Shown: positions 20,935 through 33,442 of the stretch, piece after piece
Layout of the letters: each line of letters opens with the position of its first letter
Position numbering within the stretch: position 1 is the first letter of the stretch
NCBI GenBank assembly: GCA_964017185.1
Contig: OZ024878.1
Coordinates: 15,757,351 to 15,821,350 of the forward strand
Source: Rugalucina vietnamica
Lineage: Eukaryota; Mollusca; Bivalvia; Lucinida; Lucinidae
Length of the DNA: 64,000 nt
Direction: 5' to 3'
Position numbers and translations under genes: made by a program
The notes under the pieces: model-generated
Seen by the model: only the letters and a program-made list of their open reading frames with translations
The model's database searches: none
Told to the model about the DNA's origin: nothing

Positions 20935-22440
20935 CTGTCTGTCACAAATCGTGTCTGCTTTATAACTTGAGAGCCGTTTAGATATCTTGGTGAAACTTCA
21001 CACGATTATTAACCAACATGAGACAACGTGCAGAACACGAGAATCATAACAATTACTCTGGATTGTGTATTTTTGGAGTTAAGACCCTTTGAAGTGGAAA
21101 AAAGCAGAATTTGCATTCTAGTCGTGTCCGTTCTATCACTTGAGAACCGTTTAAGATATCTCAATTAAACTTCACATGATTATTAATTAACATAAGACGA
21201 CCTGCAGAATACAAGAACCATAACTCTGGATTGTGTATTTTTGGAGTTATGGCCCTTTGAAATGGAAAATAGCAGAATTTGCATTCTAGTCGTGTCCGCT
21301 TTATAACTTTAGAGCCGTTTAAGATATCTTGTTTAAACTTCACAGGATTATTAATCAACGTAAGACGACCTGCAGAACATAAGAACCATAACTCTGGATT
21401 TTTAAAATTCTTGTCCTTTGAAATGGAATATAGCAGAATTTGCATTCTAGTCGTGTCCGCTCTATAACTTGAGAGCCGTTTAAGATATTCTGAGTAAACT
21501 TCACACGATTATTAATCAAAATCAGACGACCTACAAAACACAAGAACCATAACTCTGAATTGCTTATTTTTGGAGTTATGGCCCTTTGAAATGGGATAAA
21601 GCATAATTTGCATTATAATCGTGCCCGCTCTGTCACTTGAAAACCATTTAAGATATTATAATGAAACTTCATAAATTTATTAATCAACACGAGACGATGC
21701 AGAGCACAAGAACCGTAACTCTGGTTTTTAGTTTTTCGAGTTGTGGCTTTTTGAAATTAGAAATAGCCAAACAGGCATTTAATTAAGTCTTATCCGATCT
21801 GTATCTTGAAAACGGTTAAAAACACCATAATGAAACTTCATAGGAATATCAACTAGCCTGAGACGATGTGCAGAGCACAAAAAAGCGTCACTATGGATAA
21901 CAATTTTTCGAGATATGGCCCTCTGAAATGGGAAATAGCAGAATTTGCCTTTTTACTCTTGTCCGCTCTGTAACTTGAAAACTGTTTAAGATATTGTGAT
22001 GAAACTTCATTGGATTACTAACAAACATAACATGATGTGCAGAACACAAAGTCCGTAACTCTGAATTGCATATGTATCGAGTTATGGCCCTTTGAAATAG
22101 AAAAAAAACAATAGAATTTGCATTCTAGCTGAGTACACTCTGTAATATAAGAACCGTTTGAGATAGCTTCATTAAACTATACAGTAATATCAACCAGCAT
22201 TTGACGATGTGCAGAATCCAAGAACTGTTACTCTGGGTTGTATGGTTTTAGAATTATGCCCCTTAAAGAGATGCCAGATAAATGATTTTGCATAGTAAGT
22301 TTTGTCCTCTCTAACTAGAAAACCCTTTAATATATGATGATGAATCTTTGAAGCATTTGTAGCATGATACGATATTGCAGAACTTAGGAACCATAACTCT
22401 GGATGGCATATTTTTGTAATGGTCCCTTAGAATGACACAT
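20935..22440 (+). repeat. 165-bp satellite units in the left TIR
   Basis: About nine diverged units share 'gtccgctctataacttgaga', 'aacttcacacgattatta' and 'gccctttgaaatgg'. Spacing at 21,121, 21,288 and 21,452 is about 165 bp. It starts with a short (TCTG)n run. The inverted counterpart is at 37,055-37,845 and 39,715-40,130. Confidence 0.85.
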
Positions 22441-24300
22441 TGCAGATTATACATTGTAATCAAATAATGGTGCCCTCCTTGTAACTTGACAACCGATACG
22501 GGGTCCAACTGGTTTTTTTTCTTTTGCTCCGGAGTAAGTAAGTTATTCGGCGTCCAGGGATCTCCATCGTCGGGCAGCTTACTCAATCTGTGAGCCCTCG
22601 TTTTTTATTCATCATGATGTTTATCATGATTTATTTGTTTGTTCTTGATGATTCATTCGGCTTACGATATGTATTTATGGTATAAGTACCTGATTGTTAA
22701 TTTAGTTTTTTCCCTCCTCGGATTTTTGGAGTGAGAATCTTTTTCTGATTGCGCCTTTTCCTGATCGTTGCCTACTTGTATCTTTTCACAAGATTATTGA
22801 CAATATAAGAAGACCATAGAACACAAGATTTGTAACGCTGGATTGCATATTTTAGTTATGGTGCTTTGAAATGGAAGATACTGATTTTTGCATTATATGT
22901 CTGTTCTGTAACTTGGAAACCAATATTGAATATGTTTGGACTTGGAAAGGGGGAGACATCAGTTTTCGTGTAGAAAACAATTTCTAGTTTATAATTGACC
23001 GTTTTATGCTGTTTTTTTTTTTTGCTAGTTATTCCAATTTCTAGTTTTATGTTGCATGACTTTGTGGTCACCCGAATATCATTTGGCTGTTCACTTAGTC
23101 CTCTGAATTTTACTTGTTCCGTCCAAGCTCGCACTGTGGCCACCTTACCTTCAATAGCTGCCCACCCTGCTTTCCGTTATGATTGTTAAATGTTGGTAGC
23201 TATGAATAATATTTATTTTAACATAATGGTCCTTATTTCTTGTTTATATTTGTGTATAACGGATTTACAGTGATTGTAGAAGCTGAGGGCGAGGTTGGGT
23301 GCCTTTGAAACAAGTTTAAGCCCGTCAGTAATTTTATATTACTGATCGTTCCAAGGCGATACTTCTGTGGTGGTTCTATTTGTATTTTATTTTGGTGTTG
23401 AAATTTTGTGAAGTTTGCACCTTATGCAGCCTATTCGGAAATAGTTGCTCACTCGACTTACGATGTGTTTTCCTAGTATAAGTACCTGATTGTTAATTTA
23501 GTTTTTCCCATCTCGGTTATTGGAGTGGAAATTTCTGTCTGATTGCACCATTTCCTTATCATAGCCTACTTTTACCTGTGCAATACTAGACTTGGTACGT
23601 TATCTGTGTTAAACATATAGCTATCTCAATTATTTCAAACAGGATATATTTTAACTACCATCTGATTTCAAAAAATAATTCAAATAATCGGAAATGTACA
23701 TGTAAGTCACATGTACATTGAAACGCTTTCTCCTTTACTCCCTCTCGCGTGTACGTGCATGTACAAATGCTTAAAAAATAAGTATTCCTAACTCCATTAT
23801 CAAACATTAAGTATGTGTGTTAGTGCATAACAGAAAATAGACAGAACAATGATGTAATAAAACATAGATCGTTCCAAGGCGATGTTTCTGTTTTGGTTAT
23901 AATGGTTTAGTTTTGGTGTTTCGTTTATGTGTTATTTGCATCTCTTATGTTCGTTTTCGTGTATTTAGCTAACTCCGGGTAACTGAGTAGCCATCCATAT
24001 GTTCTCTTTGTATTAGTACCTGACTGTCAATTTAGTTTTTCCCACCTCGGCTTCTGGCATACTGACCCAGTCCCGAGAACGCCAATATCTGCCATCAGCT
24101 ATAATAGGAAATACAAGAAAACAATATTCTCTACAGCAATGAATTGTAATCACATACTCGTTTTTCCAAACTCATAAGCTTCAATATACATGTACATACA
24201 ATGGGAAAAGTTTTGAAAAAAATCAACTATCGGGAACCAGACAGTCTAAAGCTCTGAGATATTTGATATTTAGTATGGTTTTGGTCACGCGGTAAGGTTA
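22441..24300. other. Interior of the 23-kb element: dispersed repeats, no gene
   Basis: R5 copies or parts lie at about 22,620-22,790, 23,335-23,610 and 23,865-24,070, sharing 'tacctgattgttaatttagt' and 'cgttccaaggcgatac'. Nothing with coding character is seen. Confidence 0.55.
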
Positions 24301-24409
24301 TTACTCGGTGCGTCCGTCCCAGCGTGCGTGCCTCCTTTCTCACTTTCTAACATGAATATATCTAAGGACACTGGGCCAATTTTTAAATTTAATCTGAATA
24401 AAAATAAAA

Positions 24410-24560
24410 ACGGAGATCCTTTAAGAGCAGCGAGGATATTAAAGAGAATGGAGATGGGCCATACCGCGGTTTCGGCTACTGAAGCCTCTTCAATGACCCT
24501 TCAGATTTGGCAACATGGAGCCAAAATGAATTATTGTTATTTAGTAAAGTAATAATAATT
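24410..24560 (-). repeat. R6 fragment
   Basis: 'gggccataccgcggtttcgg' and 'atttggcaacatggagcc' are the reverse complement of the R6 copy at 9,560-9,710. The 74-aa ORF here translates it. Confidence 0.7.
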
Positions 24561-25071
24561 GAGAGAGCGGAATGGTTGCATTTGGTTTAGGGCCGAATGG
24601 GATCAGAACTCTGGAATACCACCCATAGACTTACAATGGCCCAAATAAAGAACATCAGCTTCTCTAAATCCGCAATGCATAGAGTTTTATATTATTTTTG
24701 TAGCATTATATAATAATCTTCTTTATAAATCCTGACAACCACGCCCCTGGGGTCCTTACATAAAAAATTCACAAAGCTTGTATACGTAGTATGCAACAGT
24801 CGTATGTGGAGCTGTGCATAAATCAAGTCAATCATGACATTGGGGTCCAAAATGTCCCCACTTTGCGGGTCATTGGCTCCCATATACATTCAATTGAAAA
24901 TACAAAAACTTCATCTCTGAAACTACAAGGCCCAGAGCTTTTAATGTGGCCATTAGTCCGTTCTTAAAATCCTGCAACAGTGCCCCATTTGGGTCTTTAC
25001 AGGCCACACCCAGAAGGCGTATTTTCTGCCATATGCTAATTATTGGCAACACATGAAAACTTCTGTCTCTG

Positions 25072-25074
<3 letters not shown>

Positions 25075-25107
<33 letters not shown>
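25075..25107. repeat. (CA)n microsatellite
   Basis: About 16 uninterrupted CA units occur just before an R1-type terminus. Confidence 0.97.
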
Positions 25108-25108
<1 letters not shown>

Positions 25109-25111
<3 letters not shown>

Positions 25112-25990
25112 TAACTAACCTAAGCCGAAGGCTCACAAGGTGAGCTCTTAGAATGGGACGCCAGCAGGTGTATGTGGGTCTGTGCGTGTGTCTGTCTGTC
25201 CACAGTTTCAAACATGTATATCTTGGAGACGAGAAGGCCAATCACAATTAAACTTGATCAGAAGCACATTTGTGGTGGGGGATCGTCTGAACCAGGTTTC
25301 GATGTAGGCAGGATTGAAATTCTGGTTTTAATGGCAACATATACTTCCAATAGAGTCAACACCCTTGTTCCTACATTTTTGATTGGATCTTATTTATTCT
25401 TGCAGTTAACGATAGCAACCATAATATCTCCAACGAGTTCGAATTCCGACCAGATTCCATCACGGACTACGGAGTCAGCTGCCCTTGTGCGTTTTGAAAA
25501 CTCCCAATAGACTTATAATGGGGAAAGTGGTGTAAACACATTTTCTCGGCTATTTTAAATCAAATCTTTTTCAGACTTGCAGGTAACAAGGACAACCACA
25601 ACAAGGACAACCACAATATCTCTGATCAGTTCGATATTCGACCAGATCCCACTGCTGATTGCTGAGTTAGCTGCCCTTGACATTCTGAAAAATTGATATT
25701 TAGTGTTGCCAACACTCCGGTGCCCTCTTTTTTTATTGGATCTTCGTTATTTATGTAACGTGGAAAAGTATAAGATCTTGGATGATTTCGAAATTCGACC
25801 AGATCACATGAATGGTTGCAGAGGTAGCTGCCTTTGAATGTCTGAAAATGATATTTAGTGTTGTCAACACTCTAGCCCCTACATGTTTGATTGGATCTTC
25901 ATAATTCTTGTTGGCAGAAGCGTGGAAAACCATAATATCTAGCATAAGTTCGAATTCGACCATATTTGTTCGTTTTCATATCGAACGGAC
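25109..25990 (-). repeat. R1 terminus followed by R9 units
   Basis: 'ctaagccgaaggctcacaag' at 25,120 is the right-hand R1 hairpin, inverted. After it come three or four units of about 165-170 bp sharing 'tgattggatctt..ttattcttg', 'accataatatct' and 'gttcgaattcgacc'. It ends near 'gaacggacgccgg' (25,983). A related unit is at 61,190-61,310. Confidence 0.6.
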
Positions 25991-26279
25991 GCCGGCTCGA
26001 GTAATATTCGATAAGCTTACCATTTGAGGAAACCTAAACAAAATATAGAAGATATCAAAGCTCTAGACCGTCTAGACCCCAGAGAAGATGTTTTTATACG
26101 TTTTCCCATTGTAGGTATATGGGAGCCTATGAGTTTGGCAATATTTGATTACAATACATTGTTACAAGCAAAATATATATATGGTTAAGAGAAGATTCAT
26201 GTATTTCATATTATAAGCTGATGGCAGATAATGACGTTTTATGGATCCCTGGGGCACGGTTGGTCTGACTAATAAAGAG

Positions 26280-26780
26280 GATTTATAATGGCCCCAATTC
26301 AATTTTACATTACTGATCGTTTCAAGGCGATACATCGGTTGTGGTTCAAATTGTTGTATGTTTTGGTGTTTGACTTTTTTGTGATGTTTGCACCATATGT
26401 ACGTTTTCATTACAACATTCTCAATACCAGAGGAGCGCTCCCCTGATATAAAAAAAAATCTTCCTTTTATAAGAAGAACTTAAAATCATCCCAGAGCCAA
26501 CGTCAACACAAAACATCTTCATATCAGTTGTTTAAAATTAACGATGTCGTTAGTTAACGATTCGTTAAAATTTCAAATGGCAATATACAAATACTCGTAC
26601 AGTTAGTTTTTGTTGAAAGGGTTAGGGTTAGAACTGATTGGCCATCTATCGGGAAACAGCTGCTCACTCGGCTATCGATATGTTCTCTTATTATTCGCAC
26701 CTGATTGTCAATTTAGTTTTTTTCCCCATCTCGGTTTTCGGAGAGGTTGTGCCATTTTATGTCTATTGCATAGTTTACCT
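26280..26780 (+). repeat. R5 copy, interrupted
   Basis: 'ttactgatcgtttcaaggcg' (26,310) to 'gtttgcaccatatgtacg' (26,405), then 'cacctgattgtcaatttagt' (26,698), correspond to the two halves of R5 at 23,335-23,540. Confidence 0.6.
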
Positions 26781-26912
26781 TACAATACATTGCTAAACAT
26801 GAAAATAAAAGCTCATGGGCCTTGAGGTTTCAGAGATTTGTTTATGTTTCCCAGTGTAAATCAGTTGAAGCTATTTGATGCCACGGAGACCAGCGAGTTC
26901 TGATCCAACCTG

Positions 26913-26913
<1 letters not shown>

Positions 26914-26947
<34 letters not shown>

Positions 26948-26980
26948 AATAATAATAATAATTAATAATAATAATAATAA
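26914..26980. repeat. (CAA)n(TAA)n microsatellite
   Basis: About ten CAA units run into about ten AAT units. The C-rich minus-strand ORF over it is an artefact. Confidence 0.97.
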
Positions 26981-27109
26981 AAACCTTTTCGCCAGACCAA
27001 ATCATCATAGCCAATTTTAAGGAAAGTTTCTGAGCGGTTTTATAGGAAAGCAATTTTGAATTTGTGGACAGACGGACGTAAAGACGACAGACATACGCCG
27101 CATTGTGGT

Positions 27110-28130
27110 ACACTATACTCTCGCATGAACAGCCTGTGGCTCAGCAGAGCAAACTAGAATATGGTTTGATACGGGTGTATCTCGTTTTTGTTAAGAGCCC
27201 AGAGATAGAGAGATGTTTTAACCTGTACAAAGAGCCTTCCTTTACACATGTGTACATAGTTTTCACAGTGCGACTATGCTCATTGTCTGGGCCCAGCACT
27301 TTTTTGGAAGATGAAGATGAATGACACGAGATCATTTGTTGTTTTGGGCTTCTGACGTAATTGAACAGTGTAATCACAAATGACTACTACAGAATTGAAA
27401 TTTTGTAATTATAAACAAAGAGTTTTTAATACTTTCTATATAGCTAAAACTCAATATTATGCCAGTTGATCTGCTGTCTTTTTATTTTCGAATTTGCTTA
27501 AACCATGTTTTTCCACGTCGCGGCTCACTGAAACGAATCATTCCCACAATTTGTAAGGAGTAGCCTTACAATATAATAGACAACAATGTTGAATTCTGTA
27601 ATGAGTAAACACCGATGCCAGTACAACCTGAGCATTGTATAATAGTAGTCAATCTTGACCTGACCTTTTGGTCCGATAAATTGTTTTACGATTCTTCAAA
27701 AGATTAATGACTTTGAATTGATTTGAAAATACTAACAACTGTCTTATACAATGAATTAGAAATCACTAGAACTTGCCGACCAAGAAAATTCTTAATGTAT
27801 GTCTCTTATTAGTATGAAAATGAGTGTCCCCTGATACTAGGTATCATTAAAAAAAACTTTTAACCAAGTAAATGATATTGAATTGAAGATTAATCCAAAG
27901 TTATGACTCTTAGCATCCATATTCATTAAAAGATTGACTCAGTTTTTCCAACTGCTCTGCACAAAACACGCCTTTGACGTAGCCGGCAAATCGGAGCAAG
28001 ATAATGTGACGGGTCTGTGACAATTTAAAGAGAATATTATATTTGACTCTATGCCAGTCTAACATACGGTTCTCAATTTATTAATGTTGAAATGCATGAC
28101 AAAATGAAATGACAGTGTAGAATTTACAAT
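27110..28130. other. No gene recognised
   Basis: AT-rich sequence. Frames up to 78 codons show no domain or splice-supported structure. Confidence 0.45.
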
Positions 28131-28139
28131 ATATATATA

Positions 28140-28625
28140 TAGATCTATATGACTTACAATCGCACGACATTCGTATGAACGTCGCGCGTTTTGTTATATG
28201 TGTGGTGAACTATTCGCCAACTATTAACGAAATACATTTAAGTTATAATCATGTTTTACCATTTCATGCGAATTTATTTGCCACGAACCTCTTGCTCAAC
28301 AGTCGTACGACATTCGTGCGAGAGTCGCGAACCTGCGACATTGTGGCGAATCTACAATGCGACAAATTCACGACGGTCGACATGCGAAACTAAGCGATAT
28401 TCGTGCGAATGTCGTAAGACACTCACAAATGTCTCACAACTGTCGTTCGAGTGTCGCGCGATATTTGTAAGACATATTTGCAAAATAAATGCGAATAATT
28501 TGGCCCGAATCGCACGAAATTGTCGCATAAATGTCCATTCAATGAGACTGCAACATGAAAATCGCGTGTCGCGAAACAGTTGCGAACTAGTCTTCAGTTG
28601 TCGCATTCCAGTGAGATAGTGACTT
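28140..28625. repeat. Cluster of palindromic 'ATTCGTGCGAAT / TGTCGCACGA' motifs
   Basis: More than fifteen variants of cgcacgacattcgt, attcgtgcgaatgtcg and gtgtcgcgcg occur in both orientations. Because ATTCGTGCGAAT is nearly self-complementary, the tract can fold on itself. It is richer in CpG than its surroundings. The ORFs at 28,251-28,619 and 28,352-28,639 are translations of it. Confidence 0.7.
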
Positions 28626-28639
28626 TCATTTAATTTCAC

Positions 28640-29225
28640 ATATTCCTCATGAAAAAAACGGTAACACGTATTTGTTCATGTTCCAGTCATGCCCCTATTC
28701 TAAGTTGTCACTGTGAAAACAAAATTGTGAAAACAAAATTGGAAAATCTTGTGTGCAAGATTTCTCTAAAGTATTTGAGCTAGAATATTCATATTTGGCA
28801 GACTGGTATATCACCTGATTAATTCAGGTGGATTAATTTATGTGATCTTTACTTTAACTTTTGAAAAAAGTTACAGAATTTTGAAAATAGATTGATATAT
28901 CTACTTTTCGGTGAAATTTGAAACTTTTCAGGCAACGGTGAACGCTACGATTGTGGAATTACAGATACAGATTTCTCATTGAAAAAAAAATGACCAGTAT
29001 TTTGTCATGTCCGAGTCATTCCCTTTTCTTAGTTTATACCTTTGAAATCAAAATTTGAAAATATTGTGTGCAATATATCTCATAATGTATGTATTGGGGC
29101 TTTAGTGCTTATATTTGGTATACTGTTTTGCACTGAGGAATAGATCACCTGATTGACTTTTGAGACGTTTCTGTCCATTTTAACTTTTGTGTAAAAAGCT
29201 CACATTGATCGAGGTCAAACCCCTG
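28640..29225. repeat. Two-copy tandem repeat, roughly 340-bp unit
   Basis: 'tttgttcatgttccagtcat' and 'aaaatcttgtgtgcaagattt' at about 28,670-28,765 are echoed by 'ttgtcatgtccgagtcattc' and 'aaaatattgtgtgcaatatat' at about 28,999-29,080. Confidence 0.55.
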
Positions 29226-29755
29226 GCATTCTAGCAGCTACACCGGGATATGAAAATTCATGTTGTTAAAAATGTCCCATTTTGTCCAAAGCATGTATAT
29301 TTATGCTTGTAGAAGCCTTCTTGGTATCAGTTTTGGTCTTACAAATACCTTATAAACTGTTGTTTTTGTACTACTGCAAAACATTTGTATTGCTTCAAAT
29401 GTCAGCTTATACAATTCTTCCTGATCTTAATGTTGAATTCTTGGCTGTTATAAGTATTATGCGTTATTAAGTGAAGACACGATCACGCAATCCATCTATT
29501 TACTGTCATATCGTATTCTTGTTCAAATTTCTTTAGTATGTATTAACATGCAACTTCAGATACTTTATGTCTACCGCCTTTTGTTATTTTGAGGATGATA
29601 CCAAACCCGTCTGCGAAGTTGCACAACACCTGTGTTGTGCACAAAAGGAAAACAGTATCTATTTTCCTTTGAAGTCATAATTGCTAACACTGACTAAGCT
29701 TAAAATAAAACAAAAATAATTCTAACTATAACCAGTTGACTGGCAGCAGCGATTT
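29226..29755. other. No gene recognised
   Basis: Ordinary AT-rich spacer inside the 23-kb element. A 62-codon frame at 29,282-29,470 has no recognisable features. Confidence 0.4.
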
Positions 29756-30327
29756 ATCCATGTGATGAAACCTAGGATAACGATTGATAAACCTGGTAGA
29801 TCTATATGTCCGTTAAACCTGGTTTATGTGCGATAAACCTGGTTTAACAACTGTTATCATAGGTTTGGCAGTAAAACCTAGTATATGTCCGTTAAACCTG
29901 GTTTAAGTGAGAAAACTTAGGATAACGATCGAGAAACCTAGTATATGTCCGTTAAACCTGGTTTATGTCCGTTAAACCTGGTTTATGTCCGTTATCGTAG
30001 GTTTTTCTGCCAAAACCTATGATATCAGTCCATAAACCTGGTTTAACGTACATATACCAGGTTTATCTAGTAAATGTGGAGATAAACCAGGTTTTACAAA
30101 CTTTGTCATATTCTTTAATATAGTAGGCAAGCCAAATGCACAATAATTCGAAAAACCTATCCTACGCCTAGCTTTAAGGAAGGAAACCTATCCTTCGTCA
30201 CGTGATTACATATACCAGGTTTCTCGATTTTTCATTGGTTCTAGCCTAGATATCGCCGAAAACGTTAAACCTGGTTTCTATGAATCCGATTGGCTAGCTA
30301 TCTGTTCGGGAAATCTGCGTCATATTT

Positions 30328-30566
30328 GAGCCGCCTCGTGGGAAAACCAAACCAACAATTTGCATAGGCGAAAACAAAGGCGCAGATCAGCTTCACAGTA
30401 ACTGCGAAGCCGATCAGCGCATTTGTTTTCGCTACTCGGATAGTACATTTCCTCTCCTTCCTAAGTCAAAAATTTCAAGCTTCTAGCTCTTTTCTTTGCT
30501 TGTACAGGTCGGTTTGTGTCGGACATGTTCGGAAACCACATTGTTGGTTTTCCCACGAGGCGGCTC
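30328..30566 (+). mobile_element. R3 hairpin MITE copy
   Basis: Its ends are GAGCCGCCTCGTGGGAAAAC and the inverse GTTTTCCCACGAGGCGGCTC. Internally a hairpin is formed by 'gcgcagatcagcttc' and 'gaagccgatcagcgc'. Confidence 0.85.
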
Positions 30567-31317
30567 AATTTTTGTTTTTGTCCCCCTGAGCTAGCCCAGG
30601 TAATCTCCGGTAATTTTAACAGGAGCCGCGTAATTTACACCGTATCGAAATTTATTTATTTATTGACAGTGGTGTTATGGCTAAAAACCCAAATTAGCCG
30701 TTTTAACGGCTAATTTGTTAACGGCTAATTGTATAATTTCGCGGCGAAATTGTGTGAAAAATAAAAGTCAGCGCGGAATTTCGCCGCGAAATTCCGCCGC
30801 GAAATCCGATATTTCGCGGCGAAACACGGCGAAAAAGTATACCTGTCATTACGCATAAAAATCAATTGACCGGTGTTTCGCTGTGTTTCGCGGCGAAAAA
30901 TATTTTTTTTGTTTAAATTTAATTTTAATTTGGAAGTTTTGTTTCATTTCAAGTCGTATCAATATTATGTTTTCGTTTTAATTTTGTATGATTATCGTTT
31001 TTGTCCCCCCGACAGTCACAAAAGTTTTATTGTTTAAATTTCGTTTTAATTTGTATGCATTTATTTCTTTTCAAGTCGTATAAATATTTTGTTTTCTTTT
31101 CAATTTTGTATAATAATCATTTTAGTTACGTGTTTTATTTGTGTCTTAACTGCTTTGAAGTTTCTGAGACCATGATTATCGGTTTTGTGTTTATTTTCAT
31201 GCTTCTTTTTTCGATAAATCAGACTTACTCGATAATATTAGATCCTATTATCTAGCTTAATTGACAAAATAAAAGCTTATAGCGGCGTAAGCAATTTTCA
31301 TGGGATGATTGCCCACA

Positions 31318-31535
31318 GATTTGTTTGTTTGTATTGTGGCTGAACGTCCCAGTCACCAATTTTTCAGTCATGTCTGGACGAAGCTACCGTTTCTTGGGTA
31401 TTAAGTAGTACTGTGGGTAGTTAATGTGCCTTGTTCAAGGACACAACACGGTGTCGACAGTGCGGATCGAACTCAGGACCTCTCGATTCGGAGTCTGAGT
31501 CTGATGCACTACAGCTATGCCACCGCGATCCCAAC
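31318..31535 (-). repeat. tRNA-derived SINE
   Basis: On the minus strand it starts with an A-box-like TGGCATAGCTGTAGTGC and a B-box-like GAGTTCGATCC. A conserved body (GACACCGTGTTGTGTCCTTG) and a tail GACTGGGACGTTCAGCC followed by (ACAA)n complete it. A relative is at 34,915-35,110. Confidence 0.8.
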
Positions 31536-32114
31536 CCACAGATTTATACAAGTCTTTGGATTCAACATGATGAAGCAATCGGCTTCAGCTCTTCTTTAGA
31601 CATTTAATTGCCTGTGGTTATGACACTGCTAAAAGCATAAGTGAATTATCGATTACGTCAAGTGCACGCCGTTTCGTTGAAATCAATTTAGTCGAGACGA
31701 CATTTGGTCGCATACGACCTTCACCGGGTCGATACGATATTCGGTCAAATACGAGCAATACAGCAACGTACATGTATAAAACTGTGTCGAAATTGTCAAT
31801 AATTGACAAGGTTCTTTTGCTAACCTATTTGAGTTAAACAGCGTGTTGTGTGCCTTCCAAAATCTACATGTACGGATGGCTTGGAACACGTACATGCATG
31901 TCGATTGTCAAAATTACAATGTATACAAGGCACAATACACTAGAAAAAGGGAGGATACTGTGTTTAAAACAAATTATTGTAGTTCATACTTGTACACTAA
32001 TTTTGTGTAAAAAATGGGTCATATGAAGTTTTCAGTTAATTTCGGAACACATATACAGTAAGGGCCACGAGTACGCTCCGCATTCGCATAAATCGATGGT
32101 GAATATATTAATTA

Positions 32115-32290
32115 GAACAAAGTTGAGCGCAGAAGCCTAGTGGTGGATTGTAGGAATTGACAGGAATCAAAATGTCCTGTGCTCGATTCCTATATTCATT
32201 GGGTTTCGTACTTGAGCAAAACCGGTATACATGTATTACCCTGAAAGTTTTGTCGCCATGGGACACAAACATTGTTGACTGTTAATCTGA
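32115..32290 (+). repeat. Possible tRNA-derived SINE
   Basis: AAGCCTAGTGGTGGATT resembles an A box and GTGCTCGATTCC a B box at the expected spacing. The tail 'attgttgactgttaatctga' loosely resembles the other SINEs. Confidence 0.45.
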
Positions 32291-32819
32291 ACTCAGGATG
32301 ATCTTCGCTAGTGGTACTTCTACAAGGAAAGTACAATGTATAAATCGATATGATTGCGATTAGCCTTGTGCTGGCATTCATAGAGGGTGATCAGAGGGGT
32401 AACCAGCAAGCCCAAATGTCAATATATGTCGTTTTTTGTTTTGTCGTTTTTACAAGGTTGAGCTCAAATTCAGTTATTGTAGTTCACACCTTAAACGCTA
32501 TAAAGCGAAGCAATTATTGAGGAAAATGTTCAAAAATGAAAGCAAGGAATCTAACTGTTTATTGAGCAATACCCTTTAGACAATGTTTGTGCTACAAAAC
32601 ACGGAACAAAGTAGATGGCCCCTGCCCATTGGGACCTAAAGAAATATACGGACTGTTTGTGCCTCCAGACAAAGCTTATACGCTATTTACTGATCATCTG
32701 ATAACTGGTTTACCGCTCAGGTCTGTGCCTGCGTAGGAAAACGGTTTCAAGTCAAACTACCAATACATATAAGCAGTATTGACTTAGAGGGATGGTTATA
32801 TTTCAAATACTTGTTTGAT

Positions 32820-32912
32820 ATCATGACGTCTCATAAAATGGAGGCAGCGTCCCGACATGACCACTGCTGTTGATTGGGACGTAAAGCATCTATTCAAACA
32901 AACAAACAAAGT
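32820..32912 (+). repeat. SINE 3'-tail fragment
   Basis: 'gttgattgggacgtaaagc' followed by (AAAC)n is the inverse of the tail of the 31.3-kb SINE. Confidence 0.55.
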
Positions 32913-33401
32913 TATATTCAACGAGCAGGTTCAGTACGTTTTAGATATTTTCGTCTATCCGTGGTTTTGCTATTGTACCATGTAATGTGAATGGAAAAGT
33001 CGCATTATGCACGTTTTTCATTTCTATACATGTATAATCGTAAATACTATTAATGTGCACGTAAATCACGATCTATACTAGGAACAGATGAATCATAGTG
33101 TGATCATTAAATTAAAAATAAATAATTTTATGTTAACATTTACAGGTATTTCACCGTGTTTCGCGGCGAAATAGGATATTTAAACTTACCTGTTGTAAAC
33201 GTTAAAAAACGAATTTCGCCGCGAAACACGGCGAAATTTCACCGCGAAAATCGGATTTTCGCGGCGAAAAAATTAATCGATTAAACGTTTAAATTTTCCC
33301 TTCGCCGCGAAAAATAACAAGTGATCAGCGCGAACTGTGCAAAAGTGGGTTTTAGCCATAACACCACTGTATTCATTTATTTATTTATTTAATTATTTAT
33401 T

Positions 33402-33404
33402 TGT

Positions 33405-33440
<36 letters not shown>

Positions 33441-33442
33441 TC
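33402..33442. repeat. (TTTC)n microsatellite
   Basis: About nine TTTC units follow an ATTT-rich stretch, next to the end of the 2.7-kb nested element. Confidence 0.95.

Larger units (their letters stand above)
19952..22270 (+). repeat. Left TIR of the 23-kb element
   Basis: It is inverted relative to 37,045-43,031. Near the tip the arms differ by a few substitutions and small indels, for example 'aacacatt' against 'aacacgtt', and 'ccaaaacc' against 'ccaaacc'. Divergence is much greater than the one base between the BEL LTRs. Confidence 0.85.
30667..33369. mobile_element. Nested 2.7-kb TIR element with TTTCGCGGCGAAA repeats
   Basis: CAGTGGTGTTATGGCTAA at 30,667 is exactly inverted at 33,352-33,369. 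Both arms (30,740-30,900 and 33,150-33,320) carry several copies of TTTCGCGGCGAAA, a hairpin with 6-bp arms around one base. The flanks are TATTGA and TATTCA in an ATTT-rich target, at best an imperfect duplication. No ORF with a known domain. The interior holds at least two SINE-like sequences. Confidence 0.8.

Noticed and set aside
20016..22440. CRISPR-like or bacterial tandem repeats
   Set aside because: The repeats are contiguous without unique spacers and lie in eukaryotic mobile DNA.
24870..25241. 123-aa frame with a V-C-V-C run
   Set aside because: It translates the (CA)n microsatellite and the R1 terminus.
31318..31535. Functional tRNA gene
   Set aside because: A- and B-box-like sequences are present, but the unit continues into a shared body and (ACAA)n tail. 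A second similar copy exists, so it is a SINE.
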